This document shows, in pieces, positions 17,630 to 30,339 of a stretch of DNA of 64,000 nucleotides. Within the stretch, counting starts at the first letter, position 1. Each line of letters starts with the position of its first letter. Source of the DNA: Plasmodium coatneyi (taxonomy: Eukaryota > Apicomplexa > Aconoidasida > Haemosporida > Plasmodiidae); NCBI RefSeq assembly GCF_001680005.1, contig NC_033557.1, forward strand, positions 620,001-684,000. Direction: 5' to 3'. Below the pieces are notes generated by a model. It ran no database searches, had not been told where the DNA came from, and saw only the letters and a program-made list of their open reading frames with translations. A program made the position numbers and the translations under genes.

Positions 17630-20600
17630 ATGGCACCGAGCATAAGGAATTTTATCAAGTTCCACTTAGGTCAAATAAGTAGACATGGGGAAGGATCTGC
17701 TGGAGTAAGGGAACATAAAAAAGAAGGAAAAGTGCTGTGCGCTGTGGAAGGTGCGCGGTTGCATGTGACTAATGTACAGGGAACGTATTGGTGTATATAT
17801 ATGCCCCCATTTACCTATACCCTGACAGGATCAACTATGGAGCAACTTGAAGCAAATGTTAGATGCACTTCCCAAATATATGAAGTTTGATCTGGAAATA
17901 CCACGAACACTTTGTAATGGAGGAATTATTGCAGGTACTTTAGGGGAGGATAGTCAATGGAGCGAGCCCTTATGCAAAGCCTTGGTTAAAATATTCCTCT
18001 GGATGAATGGTCGGAATCAGACATTGACGAAACAGAGCAAAACGGGAGAAATAGAAAGAGCAATAGACGATACGGAGCTTATGTTCCGTTGTATTGCAGG
18101 AAATGTGGCAATATGGGCCATGTTTGGAAATCATTGCCAATTGGAAAGTATGATAGATTATGCAACGGAGGCTGTAAGCGGACAGTTAGAAGCATTTGCT
18201 GGTGATGGAACTGTGAGAAAATGTGGGGACAACACTTTTAAGGAACAGAAAGTAGGAACACAATTACTAGGTGACTTAGTAAAAGACTGGGTAAAGTCAA
18301 ACAAGAATAATATACAGGACTATCTGGACGTTTTGAAAGACCAGAATAATTTATGCAAGGATGCCAAGAATATTGCGGATGGCAAAAAGGAGCAAGACAC
18401 CGTTGATGGCAATCTGAAGACTGTAACAGGATATACTGGGGAAGAAATGCAGGAAGTAAAAGTAATCGTTGAAAAGGAAGAATTCTTAGATAAGAAGAGT
18501 GTGGACGAAATAGTACAAAAAATTGATAAGGATCAATTGAATGAAGGAACTATAGAAGGGGAGGTAGAAAAGAAGGTTGAAGAAAGGAAAAAGGCACAAG
18601 CAGCAGCACTAACACCACATAACACAGGTAAGTAATATAACTAAAAGTATCATATAAGTGAAAGAGAAGGAAAAAGAAAGAAAAAATTTAAAGAATTTAA
18701 AGGAGAAGAAATAAATTTAAAGGAGAAGAAATAAATTTAAAGGAAAGAGTAAAAAAAAAAGAAAGAGGAAGAGTAAAAGAGAAAAGGGAAGTAAGCAGAA
18801 AGGTTGAGGGAGTGAAGGAAGGAACAAATGAGTATGGAAGCGAATGGGGAAGGAAGTGAGTGTAGGATGGTCCATTGAGGGTGCGGGATTTAGCTGTTTT
18901 AAGGTGTAAGGTTCTCAGTTTAGAGTTGCGGATTTAGGGTAAAGGAAGGTTGTGATAGGTGGTAGGTGGGTTGTTAGGTGGTATGGTGGTAGGTGGGTTG
19001 TTAGGTGGTGTGGTGGTAGGTGGGTTGTTAGGTGGAAGGAGAGATTGTTAGGGGTGGTAGAATGAAGGATTAGGGTTGTAGAATGATGTTATAAGTGTTG
19101 TAGAATGATGTTGTAGGAATATTAGAATGAAGGTTTAGGGGTGTAAGAATTCGGATTTCGGGTTTAGGATTTAGGGTTCAGAGTTTGAGGGTATAGGAAT
19201 TCGGATTTCAGTTTTTGGCGTCAAGGTTTAGGGTGTGAAGGATGTGGATTTCGGATTTAAGTTTCAGGTTTTAGGGGTGTAGGAATTGGATTTCGGGTTT
19301 AGGTTTAGGTATAGGAATTTGGATTTCGGGTTTAAGTTTCAGGGTTTAGGGTTTCAAGGTATAGAAATTGGATTTCGGCTTTAGGTTTAATTTTTAGGGT
19401 GTAGGGTTATAAGAATTGGATTTCGGATTTAGGGGTATTGTGTTCAGGGTTTAGGGTTCAGGGTTCAGGGTTCAGGGTTCAGGGTTTAGGGTTCCGGGTT
19501 CAGGGTTCAGGATTTTGGGTTTAGGGTTCAGGTTTTAGGGTTTAGATTTCAGGGTGTAGGGTTCAGGGTTCAGGGTTTAGGGTTCAGGGTTTAGGGATAT
19601 AGGAGTTGGATTTTGGATTTAGGGGTTCATGAATTATGGTCTGGTGTTTATGAAAATAAGGGTTTTTTTGTTTAGAGGAAAAACTCCTCGCAAAGAGACT
19701 AACGATCCATTACGTTTGAGGGGGCGTCGAGGGCCCCTTAAGAAGGAAAAAACTCCTCGCAGTCAGGCCAACTCGAAGCTGGGTCAAGCAGGACAAGGGG
19801 GAGAAAGGAAACCGGACAAGGAAGGAAGGAAAAACCGGACACAGGGGGAAGGAACCGGAGAAAGGGGAAAACAGGAAATGGGGGTTCCAACCGGACAAAG
19901 GGTGAACTGGACAACCCGGGTCAAACCGGACAAGGGGGAACAACCCGATGATGGGAAATGTGGGTTTGGCGACATTAACGATGAGGAGGGGGTGGATGGT
20001 GGGCCATAGTCCATTATCCTGCTGTAGGAAGGATATAAGAAAAAAAAGAACAAGGAAAGAAGGACAAAGAAACAGAAAGAAAAAGAATGAAAGAGAAAGA
20101 AGGAAAGAAAGAAAGAAGGAAAGAAAGAAAGGAAGCAAAGAAGGAAAGAAGGAAAGAAGGAAAGGAATCAAAGAAGGAAAGAAGGAAAGGAAGCAAAGAA
20201 GCAAAGAAAGAAAGAAAAAGAAAGAAAGATAAATGAGGGGAATTGTAGAAGAAAGGAATGAATCTACCGCTACTCATTCATGTCTTCACTCACTGTTTCC
20301 TTTCCGGTTCCTTTCTTTGTAGATGAAGACTGTAAGGGGAAGACGGAATTATGTGAACGCGCACAATGTGTAACAAATCAATGGTCAAAGAACAGGGACA
20401 ACAGATCAGAAGTGAGGGGAAAATCGTATTTATCATAAGAGTCTAACAATATTGAGGGTGCCTAAAGGAATGTATATGATCGAAGGAAGAACATGTAAGG
20501 ACATTATATAGGTATTAAATGTATGTACATGTTCTTTTATTCCTCCTTTATAAACAGAATGATGCTTGGAATGATGTTAAGGGTGAACTGGAAAGACTCT

Positions 20601-23600
20601 CTGAGGATATAAATAAGAATGAAGGAAGTATGAGAACTCATTGTAAGGGTAATTCAGATGAAGATAGTAGAATAGTCACTGACATAGAGAAAAGAGCATG
20701 CCGATACATTACTGCAGGTTTAAAGCATATTTACAATATTCAAGCAAATTCAAGTGAAAAAGAAAAAGGAAATGAACATTTGGATAATCAGTTATTTAAG
20801 AGAACTATGTCATGCCTCCTCCTAAATGCCTATGCGGATAAGTTGGAACGGGAGGTTAAATCCCCCTGTAAGGTTGATAAAGGTACAACAGAACAAGCAT
20901 TTGATAGATGGAATAAACAGAGGGATACTTGGTGTGTGGACAGTGATAAGAGTAAATGTTTTATGTGTGAAAGGCTTAAAGGCTTAAGTTGTACAGTGGG
21001 TGGAACAGAAGTGAAGGAAACGTTGAAGACTATGATTGATGACGATGCCAACATACGACAATCTCTAACTACTCTAAATAATATAAATAACTCCATATGC
21101 AATCGTTCACAATGTGTAACAACACAAAGGACCAGGGACAAAAGGGATGAGCGCGATGCGAAGCGCAAAGCGCAGGGCATAACGGGAAAGGCGAGCAATC
21201 AAGACAGGATTTGGGAGGTTTGGAAAGGATTCATATTGAACATTGCTGTCTAATTGTATAGAATTGAAATTGGGCGAACATATATATATATTTTCACAGA
21301 AAGGAGCAGAAAAGTTTTTGCACATACACTACTTATACTTACATGTTCCTTCCCTCCTTTTTCCGTTGTATGTGCAGGATAACATTTGGACAGATGGGGA
21401 CATGAAGAAAATATTGAACAAATTGTCTGGGGCTATGACTAATGGATACACGAAGGAACAAGATGCATGCAAGAACATTTTACATAATGGTAATACATCT
21501 CCAGAAGCTAATAAAAGGGCATGTCAGCTTATTACAGAAGGTCTAAGGCATATATATGAGGTTTCTATAGATGAGAAGGACAACGGGGACGGTAAACCTC
21601 AGAGGAACAAACTGTTCAAGAGAACTATGGGATGTCTAATATTGAATATATATGCAGATATGCTGAAAAATAATGGACAGAAATGTGACGTAAGTAAGGG
21701 AATAGAACAAGCCTTTCTTAAGAGCGGAGAAATTAAAAATACCATAAAAGACTGTAAAAGTGATCCTCCTTGTCTCCAATGTAACAGGGAAGAAAATCTA
21801 ACTTGCACAATAGGAGGACAGAATGTAAAGGAAAACGTGAAAACAATGCTCGACCAGAAGAAACAGGAAATAGAAAAAACTCTAAAGGATCTATGTTCAT
21901 CCTCCACCCTAACAATAGACCCAAGGACTTGCTCAATCAATGGGCTGGAGGAAAATGAAGAAGGTATGGACTGAACTGTACATTCTTCATTTCATGTGCT
22001 GCACCCATAAGTACTTAGTATAATAATTATTATGATGAAGGTATAATGGTGTATGCGGGAAATGTAGGCACATGTATATAAACTTCTTCTATATTCTGCG
22101 ATATCCTTACAGGTAACTGGGATGAGGTGTTTACTGCTTTCTCAAATAATCCAAGTGATGCTGATGAAGGTGGTGCTTATGCAAAATGGAAAGATATGAT
22201 GAGTGTATGCGACTATAATGCAAAGACGGATACAGAATGGTCGAACCCAGAGAAAAGTTTCTGCAGGGTTATGATAAGAAATTTAATAATTGCAAATGAG
22301 CAGAAATTTAAATGCGAGGATAGAAGCAGCAGGGGGCAGGGTAAGAATTGTGTGACAAAATGTGATTTGTTGAATATGTGGCTTATGTATGTGAAGGATC
22401 GCTGTATTAACAAAGACGTCATTGAGTATGCGTTTGAAGCAATGTATAATGTAGAAGAACAGTTAGGGAAGGGGGAAAAGGATAAACTCTGTAGGTATGG
22501 GAAATTTAGTAACATTGTAAGAGATAGCGGCGATGTACTACATACGGTTACGAGTAAAATGGCGTGTGATGCGAAGCTGGGGAAACTTAACAACATACAC
22601 AATAAGGATTGGTGCACTGAAAGGAACAGGATATATACGAGAAACCTAATTGAGGGCGTGGGTCGAAGTGACAGTAAAAGCAGAGAAAATATAAAAGGGA
22701 AGGAGCTAATAAAGAACTTAGAAGAGAAGGAACAAAAGTTGAAGGACGAATTGGACAAAGTGAAGGTAGAAGTGCAGAAGCAGCAACCCCCCCAGGAAGG
22801 TACCAGTACCTGCAGCACTCCATTAAAGGACCATTTAGACAGGGACACGACCTGGTGGAAGAGTACCAGGGGAAATTCGGATGTAAGGAAGGTTCATATT
22901 TATTATTAGTGTTCAGTTGCGCATAAAGGGCATAAAAGTGTTTATATATTCAAAGAAAGGACTAATGAGAATTTTACGGGAATATTATGTATATCTACAT
23001 ATCACTTTCCTTTATTTTCAGGAAGACATGTGGAACGACATCAAACCTAGGGTAGAAGACATTGCCAAAGCTGTATCTGATAACAACGAGGATGTTAACG
23101 GTTACTGCAGTGGCAACAAGTGGGATGGAGGAAGCAAGAAGGCATGTCAACTCATTGTTAAAGGGCTGAAGAAGGTATATAGTTATACAGAGGAAACAAC
23201 GGATAAGGACGCCAAGAATAATAAAGATTTTAAGAGTACTATGGCTTGTATGGCATTAAATGTATTCGCAGAGAGAATAAAGGAAGAAAAGTGCAATGTC
23301 GCACAGGACAAAATAGAAAAAGCATTCAATGAAGGGAATGAGATTCATAATAACCTATATTCCAAAAATGGTGAATGCGAAAAGTGCGGGTGGGAACCAA
23401 ATACGGACGTTACTGTTGCGAGCGAAGGACTTCGGCAAAAAATAAGAGGGGAACTCGAAAAGAATAAAGAAATAACACAAACTCTAGAGAAAATATGTCA
23501 GGACGATACTATACCTGACACCGCAGCACCAAAATCTGCCGTAGGACCGGTAGCACCATCACCAACGGCTACCACATGTGAAAAAAAGTTTCAGGATGAA

Positions 23601-26600
23601 CATAATAACACAAGCAACAATGATTATTTAGCGACTTTAATAAAAGAATGGGTGGATAACCAAGGGCCGTGCGGTCAGGTAACATTGCATGTGAATGAAA
23701 ATGGAAGGCAAGGGAAGAGGCTCCAATGCATGTGTCTAGGATTGTATAATTAAGGAATAATTCATGTGGAAGCAATAAATTTTAAAATGTGTGTGTGTGC
23801 TTGCATGTGTCTATCTTTCTCTTTTATTACTTCATAGGGAAAAATATGGGATTATATACAAAAAATATTCACCGATATGGTTGACACATTCCCATCCCAG
23901 GAGCGTCCGGTTAACACAATTTGTGCTGGCCCAAACCGTAAGGATGGGAAACCATTTTCTAACAATCAGAAAGAATACTGTAAAGCTCTATTAAAAATAA
24001 TCCTTTTTATGAATGGGCTAACACAGAATATACAATATAGGGTAACAAACAAGGATAGACGAGAAGGGGTAGGGGCCTATTTAACATGTATAGTAGGAAC
24101 TGTAACCATGTTCGAATTATATGGAGAACACTGTTGGTTTGAAGAAATTATGAAATATATATCAGAAAAAATAGGACCAGAACTACAGAAGAAAAATATT
24201 CCAGATAAACGTGGAATATGTAATAGTATTAATGTTAAGGAGACCACAATTGGAACACAGTTAGTTGGTACAAAAATAAAAAAATGGATTGAGGAGAAGA
24301 AGGAGAAAAATGATAAAGCAATTAATAAATACCAATATATAATGAAAGAAGGGCAGCGCATGAAGGATTGTGCAACTGAAACAGTTTGGAGAACAGATAG
24401 TAAGGGAAGTAGTCAAGGTAGTGGAGGATGGTTAGATGTAAAAGAAATAATAGAACTAAAGAAAACAATTAATGATGGAGGATATGTAACCGAAGAAGGT
24501 ACCAGGAAGATAATGGAAGAAATCAGGGAAGTAGAGAAGGAGGATAACTTAATAGAGAAGTTGAAGAATAAAATAAAAGACCAAATACAGAAGCAAATGA
24601 AGGAAAAGGAAAGACAAGATACAAAATCAGGTAAGGACAGTGGCTGCAGTAATAGTGGTCAGAATATACCTGATATAGGTTTACAGAAGTCAGGTGTGAG
24701 CATAGCTCCAGGATGTACCTCAGACAAAGATTTGGGACAGCCTTCTGAGGATTTGATAGCAAAGTATGGGGACAATGGTAGGGTGCACCGAACACTTCGG
24801 TTTATACTATTTCCTCATATGCTGCAACCAACCTACGCACTTATGCTTACCTTACTTATTACTTTCAGGTGCCACTACTCATGATGCTAATTCTAATACT
24901 GGTGGTAACAGCAACGATCAGAAAGATACTGATGGAAGAAAACCGCATAAACCTGACCAGTCTGGTGACACAACTGTGGCAGGAGGAGTAATATTGGAGG
25001 ATGATGATAAGAAGGTTCCCGATACCCAGAATGGTGTTCAGCCGCAACCTGGTCATCATGGCAGTGCTGAGGATTCTGATCCACAGAATTCGCAAGATCC
25101 AGAACCTAAGGAAAATGATGTTAATGTACCCGTCCCTACGGTAGACTTATCGTCCCCTCAGGTAGAAGTAACAACTCCGGACAAATCAATACCAGCAGCA
25201 GGAATAACTCCACAAGGAGTTGGACATAGAGGATCTGGACAAAAGGAACGTTTAACAGTTCCAAAATTACCAACGAAAAAAGCCCGAAGCACCCCTCTAG
25301 CTCCAGTCCCACTTCTTAGCAATATCGACAACCTTCCTGATCTCCTTACTTCATACCTTCCTACCATTCCTGTCCTAATTGGTACTTCTGTTATGACCTA
25401 CTTACTCTGGAAGGTAAGAAAAAAAAAGAAGAATAAAAAGAAAAAAAAAAAAAAGGAAAAAAATATTTTTAGATGAATAATGAAGGAAAAGGAAGAAAAA
25501 AAAAAATTATGGTGAATGCATGAGCGGGTGAGGGTGTTGCATTTCACATTTTAGGGGATGTGTATTGGATTTCGCATTTTAGGGAGTGTGTGTAGGATTT
25601 CGCAATTTAGGGTGTGTAGAGTATCAGGGTTTAGGGTGTACGTAGGATTTCGCGTTTTAGGGGTGTATGTGTAGGATTTCGCATTTTAGGGATGTGTGTT
25701 TGTAGGATTTCGCATTTTAGGGGTGTTTGTGTAGGATTTCGCATTTTAGTGTGTGTGTGTGTAGGATTTTGCATTTAAGGGGTGTGTGTAGGATTTCGCA
25801 TTTAGGATGTGCAGGGTTTCGCTCTTATGGTGTAAGGTTTCACACTTAAATTTATGGTTCCGGGGTGTAAGAACAGCAATGTTGCCTATTATTTTGCTGT
25901 TTAAGGGGGAGGGGGTGGACCCGAAGGGTGCACCTATGTAAAGAAAGGAAGGAAAGAAGAAAGAAAAAAAAAAAAAAAAAGAAGGAAAGAAAAAAGGAAA
26001 AAAAAAAAAAAAGGGAACACGCGCCTTCTATGCGTTCCTTTTTTTACCTTAAATGTAGACTTCGCAGTTATTTTATACTGATTGTTCTGTTCTTAGGAAC
26101 AACATTTCACACCCGAAAAAATTACTTGTTCGTTCTTTTTTTTGCAGTATTTGTTCCTCGGTAAGAAAAGGAAACGTCACAGAAGGGCTCATCAAGTATC
26201 TGGTCCTCCGTCCTTAGGAGAACAACTCCTTGATCCTGTGGACGACCAGGATGGTCCATATGAATATACCTTAGTAAAGGAACGAAAACCTAGACGTCGG
26301 CAAAGAAGATCACCCGGAAAAAAACCAGTTAGCCGCCGTACGATTATTGATATTCATTTAGAAGTATTAGATGAATGTCAAAAAGGGGACCTGCATTCGA
26401 CGAAGGAAGACTTTTTTGTAATTTTGGTTCAAGAATTTATGGGAAGCGAATTTATGGGGGAAGACTTTGTTCCTGAGGAACAACTTCCCGAAGTTAATGT
26501 TCCTATGGAAAGTGTTCCTAAGGAGGAAGGTGTTCTTAAGGAAGATGCTCTTAAGGAAGATGTTCCTAGGGAAGGTGTTCCTAAAGAACAATTAGGAATG

Positions 26601-27152
26601 GAACAAAATTTCTCTTTAGAGAATCTTTCTTCTTCAGAGAATGAACATTCGCCCCCAACATGCAATGTCCCATATTGGATTAATTGGATTGAAAAGAATA
26701 AAACCCTGTTGGAAAAGTGTAGAACGCAACCTTGGTTTTGTGACCTAAAGGTAAGTTGGAAAGAACATCGGAAGCAAAACCATATACCTACCGAGGAGAG
26801 TAAACAGTGTTTCTTAAATGACAATGGGGATATTCCTTCTCTGGAAAGTCATAAAAAGGAATTGTGGAAACAATGGGTTGCAATGCAACATGACCTTATG
26901 GAATTAAACAGTCAAACAGATTGGTTTATCCAAATGTTAGAAAATATGGAGGAAATACCTAACGAGACAGAAGAATTGTTAGGAGTTGACAAGTTACAAT
27001 CGCAGAGGCTATGCCCAGAATCTTATAAGCAGAAACAGTTTGTAGCCAAATTGTGGATGCTTATATTGGCGTTGATGTTTGAGGAGTGTGAAAGGGAAGA
27101 AAATGTTCATAATAAAGAACTCTATTTAGATGGTCTATTACAGAATATTTGA
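17630..27152 (+). CDS. SICAvar: SICAvar gene B (10 exons, about 2041 aa), full-length tail
   Basis: Exons: 17630-17704, 17829-18627, 20323-20411, 20558-21217, 21378-21963, 22113-22882, 23022-23678, 23838-24777, 24869-25413, 26148-27152; all joins keep frame. Exon 1 is MAPSIRNFIKFHLGQ, close to gene A. Exon 2 is alpha-type (LFLWMNGRN, MFRCIAGNVAIWAMF). Exons 3-5 and 7 are cysteine-rich beta-type units. Exon 6 (residues 737-993) is a NWDEVFTAFSNN-type domain related to exon 3 of genes C and D. Exon 8 (1213-1525) is a second alpha-like domain (LFMNGLTQN, FELYGEHCWFEEIM) just before the membrane exon, an unusual order. Exon 9 is the stalk plus YLPTIPVLIGTSVMTYLLW. Exon 10 (1708-2041) is the only complete cytoplasmic exon here, ending FVAKLWMLILALMFEECE and LLQNI. 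Intron 2 (1.7 kb) holds telomere-like repeats. Confidence 0.9.
18890..19620 (+). repeat. Interstitial telomere-like repeats in intron 2 of gene B
   Basis: 18957-19037 is a GGTAGGTGGGTTGTTAGGTG minisatellite. 19140-19430 is degenerate GGATTTCGGGTTTAGG sequence. 19440-19600 is dense GGGTTCA/GGGTTTA heptamers, the known Plasmodium telomere-type sequence found internally near SICAvar and kir genes in P. knowlesi. Confidence 0.9.
19629..20240 (+). repeat. GC-rich ACCGGACAAGG-rich segment and AAGAAAGGAAAG array in intron 2 of gene B
   Basis: 19629-20009 is an ORF of low-complexity composition built from CCGGACAAGG/GGGGAA motifs. 20041-20235 is a purine-only GAAAGAAGGAAA array. Both lie inside the intron, before the pyrimidine-rich acceptor of exon 3; I do not regard the ORF as a gene. 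Confidence 0.6.
25510..25850 (+). repeat. GGATTTCGCATTTTAGGGGT minisatellite, last intron of gene B
   Basis: About ten units of 27-33 bases lie between the transmembrane and cytoplasmic exons. The intron continues with A/G-rich sequence to the acceptor at 26147. Confidence 0.85.
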
Positions 27153-27310
27153 AAAGCAAAATGTTGTGGTGTTATACTTTCACACTTTTTATATTATGCT
27201 CACACTTAAGAAATGATAGGGCATCCTCAGGTGAAAACCGCATTTGTGAACATTCCTATATTTGTCAAATTTAATAAATTTTGTTTTGTAAACATCTGAC
27301 GAAGGGGTTT
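27153..27310 (+). other. Gene B 3' UTR and polyadenylation region
   Basis: Begins after the intact TGA. The shared AACATTCCTATATTTGTCAA and TTTAATAAATT sequence lies at 27248-27300. Confidence 0.65.
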
Positions 27311-27497
27311 GTTTTTATTTTTCTTTTCTTTCTTTTTTCTTTTTTTTTTTTTTTTTGTGGAATTTAACCAGCTTTTAATTTGTTTAATAAAAAAAATTTG
27401 GAAAGTTCCTTTTTCACTGTTGTGGATGCTGAGGAAATTATGCACGTGGAGGGGGTGCTTCCTCCTCCCCTTGGAGGCCCCCCCCTTTTTTTTTTAT

Positions 27498-27900
27498 TTG
27501 CGCCGCCGAAGGGGAAAACCTGGAAAGGTTAGGCGAAAAAGGAAGTAGGCAATGAATTGTGGGCAAAAGGAATGCCTCCGCGAAGGAGAGGTGTTCCGGT
27601 TGGTGTGTTCTGAGCGGATGTTTTTAGGGGATCCTTCCAGCTAACCCTTTTTGCCAACCGCTTGGCACCCCCATTGGGAAAAAAAAAAAAAAAAAAAAAA
27701 GAAAGAATATTTTGTTTCTTTGTTTGTTTGTTTCCCCTCCGCCGGTACACCGGCGTTCTTTCTTAAATGGTTAAACTGGAACGTGTTATTCCGAAGGGTG
27801 TGATCGCCTGGCCAATGGATCTACACTGTTTTGAAGAGCTGGCGTTGCCGTGTGGGGGGTGTTACTTCGTGCAAACGCACCTCACATTTCGCCATAAACC
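27498..27900 (+). repeat. Conserved SICAvar 3' non-coding blocks, copy 3 (incomplete)
   Basis: Matches the first half of the block series (GCAATGAATTGTGGGCAAAA, CGAAGGAGAGGTGTTCCGGT, CGCCGGTACACCGGCG). It stops matching near 27900, just after TTTCGCCATAA. The later blocks seen in copies 1, 2 and 4 are absent. Confidence 0.7.
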
Positions 27901-28850
27901 AACAGCGAAAGTGAGCTAGCGATGGACTAATTTTTCTTTTCATTCATGAAATTCACAAATACTGCATAAACAGAAAGGGCTTCAAAGGGAAGGGAAGAAC
28001 GTGGGTCAAATGGACCGAATGGATCAAATGTGCCAAATGTAAAATACCCCCACTTATGCTGGGTTTATACCAGTGGAAAATTGATGCATAGAAATATGTT
28101 TTTTTGAATCCCTTATACCTTTTTCCTGTCATTCAATTTTTGCAATTTTATTCTTTTTTTTCTATTCCTTTTGAAACAGATAAACTTGATGAATGTGTTG
28201 ACTACAATTTTTACAGTAACGAAAATGGACATTGCTGCGGTGGCTCTGCAGACCGTTACCGCGTGTTGCTAGCACTTTGATGACACCCGCAACGCACTTT
28301 TCCCCTATTGCAAACGTCACGAGCGCGGAATATTCGCGTGTTGACTTCCCCCACCTCCAGCGAATCAGCTCATATTTCTACAACGGAAAGGCGGGAAAAA
28401 TAATTGGCTGCGCAAATAACACATTGTGCTAAACCATTTTTTGGTGTACCAAATTGGGGGGGGAAAAAAATTGTCGTCTAACAGAACTGTGACTGGGGAA
28501 GCGAAAATAACATTAACCTCTGCTCATAATTTCTACAGAAATGCGGTTAATTTATTCCAACAACTTTTTTTAATTTTTTCAACATAAGACTTCTGCACCT
28601 GCATAATCTGTTAATTCAAAAAAATATATATATATGTACACGTCAACGTTTTAATAAAGTGTTCATTTTTGCAAAAGAAAAAATGCGCGTCAATGGCTAG
28701 GAGAACATGTGTGTAATTTTAACTCATGCATTTCCCATTTTTTGTCAACTGCATATGCACTTTCTACAAAGTGCATATTGGTGTTCCACGAATTGAACTG
28801 TTTTAAAAAAAAATGATCAGTTTTTTTTTTTTTTTTTCCCCATCATTTCT
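27901..28850. other. Intergenic sequence without a recognised gene
   Basis: AT-rich sequence with no paralogue elsewhere in the window. A perfect 11-base-pair hairpin ATATGCACTTT-CTAC-AAAGTGCATAT lies at 28753-28778. A short ORF at 28232-28432 has no supporting evidence. Confidence 0.5.
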
Positions 28851-28859
28851 GCATCCGTG

Positions 28860-29660
28860 CGAGTGTTACCTTGCATCGTGGGTGCTTCTTTTTTTTAATA
28901 GAGCGTCCCGCATTCCTCTTATCTGCATAATGAGTGACCTATCGAGTAGGTTACACGGCAGGCGCAACTACCAAGATGGATGTGATCGGCGAAACTGCAT
29001 CATCTGCGCCATCTCCTCCAAGTAGCTATAGCACCTCCACGGAGAGCGGAATGGACACCCCGGAAGCAAATAAGAAACGAAGAATTCAATCAAATTAAGA
29101 AAAACCTGAAGGAGAAGTTCTCATCTTCGTTTAGAACATCGCCGTCGGGGGGGTTTCCTTCGTGTGTAAAATTAGGAAGAAGGTAAATGGACACTCGGGG
29201 CGAGAAAGCAGCCTGGATAGGGAAGGGGAAAATATTTTACTCCCTCAAGAATGTGAAATTTTCTGCTAAACTTTTCAACTACGGAAAAAAAATTAAACTT
29301 GCGCAAAGTAGAATGCTTTAACAAACTGAAGAACCATCCGAACATTGTTGGGATACGTGAGTGCTGACTGTAGATAAACGAGCGTCTGTGGAGGTCTCGG
29401 AAGAGCAAAAGGGGGATTGTCATCTGCAACCGCAGAAGGTGCAGCTTTGTAATGGGACGAACGGTGACGTAAAAAAAGAGAGAGTCGAAGAGAGAAGGAG
29501 GAGATACATGGACGATAGAGAAACGCAAGAGTGTTTGATGGGATTCTCAGGGAGCCACACACCACCCTGATAGAAAGAACACAAGTGCTTTTCCGCAACA
29601 AAAGGAACATCCTAAAAATTTTAAAGAAGGAAAAATGTAATTTAGAAGGATATGCCAAAT
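28860..29660 (+). pseudogene. Degenerate duplicated fragment, paralogue of 42,540-43,270
   Basis: Shares order with 42,540-43,270: NCIICAISSK, ESGMDTPEANK, NKLKNHPN, then TTLIERTQVLFRNKRN and ILKILKKEKCNLEGYAK, spread over several frames. Both copies are interrupted by stops and frame shifts. The residue pattern suggests a once-coding sequence; the family is not recognised. Confidence 0.4.
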
Positions 29661-29689
29661 AAGGGTGACTTGTGCAGAGGGTATGTACA

Positions 29690-30330
29690 AAGGAGGAAGG
29701 AAAGGAGTGTCTAAGGAGGAAGGAAAAGGAAGTCTAAGGAGGGAGGGGGTTCAGGGTTTAGGGTCAGAACGAAGGGTCTAAGGAAGAGGGAAGGAAAGGA
29801 AGAGTCTAAGGAGGAGGAAGAAAAGGAAGGGTCTAAGGAGGAGGAAGAAAAGGAAGGGTCTAAGGAAGAGGGAAGGAAAGGAAGGGTCTAAGGAAGAGGG
29901 AAGGAAAGGGCCTTAGGGGGGGAAGAATGAAGGTTGTTAGGGGTGGATGGAAGGGGTCTTAGTGGCGTTAGGACGAGAGGTTCTTAGGGGTGTTAGAATG
30001 AAGGGTTAGGGGTGTGGGGGTTCGGTCTTCCTACATTAAGGAACAACAATATGGCCTGCTACTTTAGCCATTCCAGGGGGGCAAGGTACACCCGAAAGGG
30101 TGTAATAAAAAAAAATGAATAGGAAAAAGAATAGAACGAAATGAAAGGAGAGAAAGAAAAGAAAAAAAGGAAAGAAAGAAAAAGGAAGGAAAGTCTAAGG
30201 AGGATAGGAAGGAAGGAAAGGAAGGGTCTAATGAAGGAAGGGGTCTAAGGAAGGAAGGGGTCTAAGGAATAAGATAAGGAGGTGGTCTAAGGAGCGCCTA
30301 AGGAAGGAGGAAAGGAGTGTCTAAGGAAGG
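29690..30330 (+). repeat. GGAAGGGTCTAAGGAGG degenerate repeats
   Basis: Purine-rich units of AGGAAGGGTCTAAGGAGG repeat over about 200 bases at 29690-29910 and again at 30190-30330. Between them are a GGGTGTTAGAATGAAGGGTT motif and a diverged copy of the 42-base repeat. Confidence 0.7.
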
Positions 30331-30339
30331 AAAGTTCTT

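Noticed and set aside
19629..20009. 126-residue ORF in intron 2 of gene B as an independent gene
   Set aside because: Low-complexity repeat composition, no domain, and it lies within a well supported intron.
22213..22848. 211-residue minus-strand ORF
   Set aside because: It is antisense to gene B exon 6 with Ser/Leu-rich shadow composition.
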